From NCBI GenBank assembly GCA_913774795.1, contig CAJYIL010000132.1, positions 1 through 5,894 on the forward strand: 5,894 nucleotides of DNA, in the 5' to 3' direction. The position numbers and the translations under genes are program-made. The notes under the pieces were generated by a model that was given only the letters and a program-made list of their open reading frames with translations, ran no database searches and was not told the origin of the DNA. This DNA is from Pseudobdellovibrionaceae bacterium. GTDB lineage: Bacteria > Bdellovibrionota > Bdellovibrionia > Bdellovibrionales > JAMPXM01. Shown here in pieces: positions 5,442-5,894 of this stretch (within the stretch, counting starts at the first letter, position 1; every line of letters begins with the position of its first letter).

Positions 5442-5894
5442 TCAATCTCCTAACTGTGCGGTCTGTTTCAAAAAATTCTTGGCGGTCGCTGAGGATTCCA
5501 TGACACCCAGAAAGTCGAAGCGGCCCAACGAAGCCACGTCGGTTTTGAATCCATTTAACTTCAAATAAAATCGCGTCGTCACTTCTCTGAACCTCGGATT
5601 CAATTTGAAAGCGATCTTCGATAATGCCCTGAGAGCTTTTTTGTGTTTTGCATCAAGCGGCCGGTTGGGCGAAGCCAGCGCAAAACAGCGCTCAAAATCT
5701 TTTTCAGAGGGAGGTCTCAGGAAATTCGCGTGGAGATAAGCCAGCAGCATGAATGTTAGCAAAGCCCCGCGACCTATCTCACGCGACGTCTGCAAAAGAC
5801 CTGCGCGGTCATCGATCATGTACACGTACGAGTTCAGTTCGAGAAACACTCGATGGACTTGATCGTCGGCATCGAGAATGGAAAGGAGCTCGCA
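5442..5894 (-). CDS. Unrecognised protein, 5' end beyond the window, first gene of an operon with GST
   Basis: I do not recognise this family. The visible 150 residues are the C-terminal part. The frame stays open from the window edge (first visible residues CELLSILDADDQVHR) through a GTG at 5849-5847, which need not be the start. The protein shows an acidic-polar stretch, then LELNSYVYMIDDRAGLLQTS. The only markedly hydrophobic run is ALLTFMLLAYLHANFL, long enough for a short membrane or buried helix. A lysine/arginine-rich region follows, including KHKKALRALSKIAFKLNPRF, and the C-terminus has FDFLGVMESSATAKNFLKQ. No catalytic motif, cysteine cluster or signal peptide is visible. The stop codon sits one base before the GST start on the same strand, so the two are almost certainly cotranscribed. 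That does not by itself give a function. Confidence 0.7.
   Translation of the reverse strand, partial: CELLSILDADDQVHRVFLELNSYVYMIDDRAGLLQTSREIGRGALLTFMLLAYLHANFLRPPSEKDFERCFALASPNRPLDAKHKKALRALSKIAFKLNPRFREVTTRFYLKLNGFKTDVASLGRFDFLGVMESSATAKNFLKQTAQLGD
5447..5451 (-). promoter_or_regulatory. Shine-Dalgarno for the TTG-started GST gene, inside the upstream gene
   Basis: On the minus strand AGGAG lies 6 nt before TTG 5440-5438 and inside the last codons of the upstream gene, just before its TGA (5444-5442). This supports the TTG start and suggests translational coupling within one transcript. Confidence 0.65.

Noticed and set aside
5847..5849. GTG as the start of the rightmost minus-strand gene
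   Set aside because: The frame continues open to the window edge with plausible protein sequence, and no Shine-Dalgarno precedes the GTG; treated as a 5'-partial gene.
1..5894. CRISPR array, tRNA, rRNA, insertion sequence or defence-system genes
   Set aside because: No regularly spaced repeats, cloverleaf-like sequence, transposase motif or known defence domain was seen on either strand.

Overview
The window looks like ordinary chromosome from a Gram-negative bacterium with moderate GC, a little above half by eye. It is densely packed, with alternative start codons (GTG, TTG) and very short or negative intergenic distances. A PilZ protein with a proline-rich linker and a GYF_2-like N-terminus, next to a minimal DsbA-like protein and a GST, would suit a Bdellovibrionota/Oligoflexia or other delta-type proteobacterial lineage. 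That placement is a tentative inference: no rRNA or lineage marker is present. I see no tRNA, rRNA, CRISPR array, insertion sequence, integrase or phage gene.

Layout: (1) The 3' two thirds of an acetyl-CoA hydrolase / CoA-transferase family gene enters from the left edge (+) and ends at 896, followed by a probable intrinsic terminator. (2) Two paralogous 12-helix MFS transporters of the AmpG/RhtX-like type face each other tail to tail (988..2472 on +, 2154..3440 on -). Their open frames overlap by 319 bp, although the conserved transporter parts of the two proteins only abut, near position 2221. (3) A 132-bp region separates the second transporter from a divergent PilZ-domain gene (3573..4232, +). 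(4) A small DsbA-like thioredoxin-fold protein follows on +. Its start is better placed at 4351, behind a perfect GGAGG, than at the longer GTG. (5) A glutathione S-transferase (-) overlaps the end of the DsbA-like gene by 44 bp. It is translated from a TTG one base after the stop of an unrecognised gene that runs off the right edge, so these two form a minus-strand operon.

Functionally the window is a set of small transcription units rather than one pathway. It holds CoA-ester metabolism, two inner-membrane transporters of unknown substrate, a probable c-di-GMP-related regulator with a degraded arginine motif, and two thiol-related proteins encoded convergently. I found no convincing new defence or mobile system. 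The most unusual thing is the mirror-symmetric transporter pair, with no intergenic space and with C-terminal tails read from the antisense of the partner gene. A second convergent overlap (DsbA-like/GST) shows the same compaction on a smaller scale.
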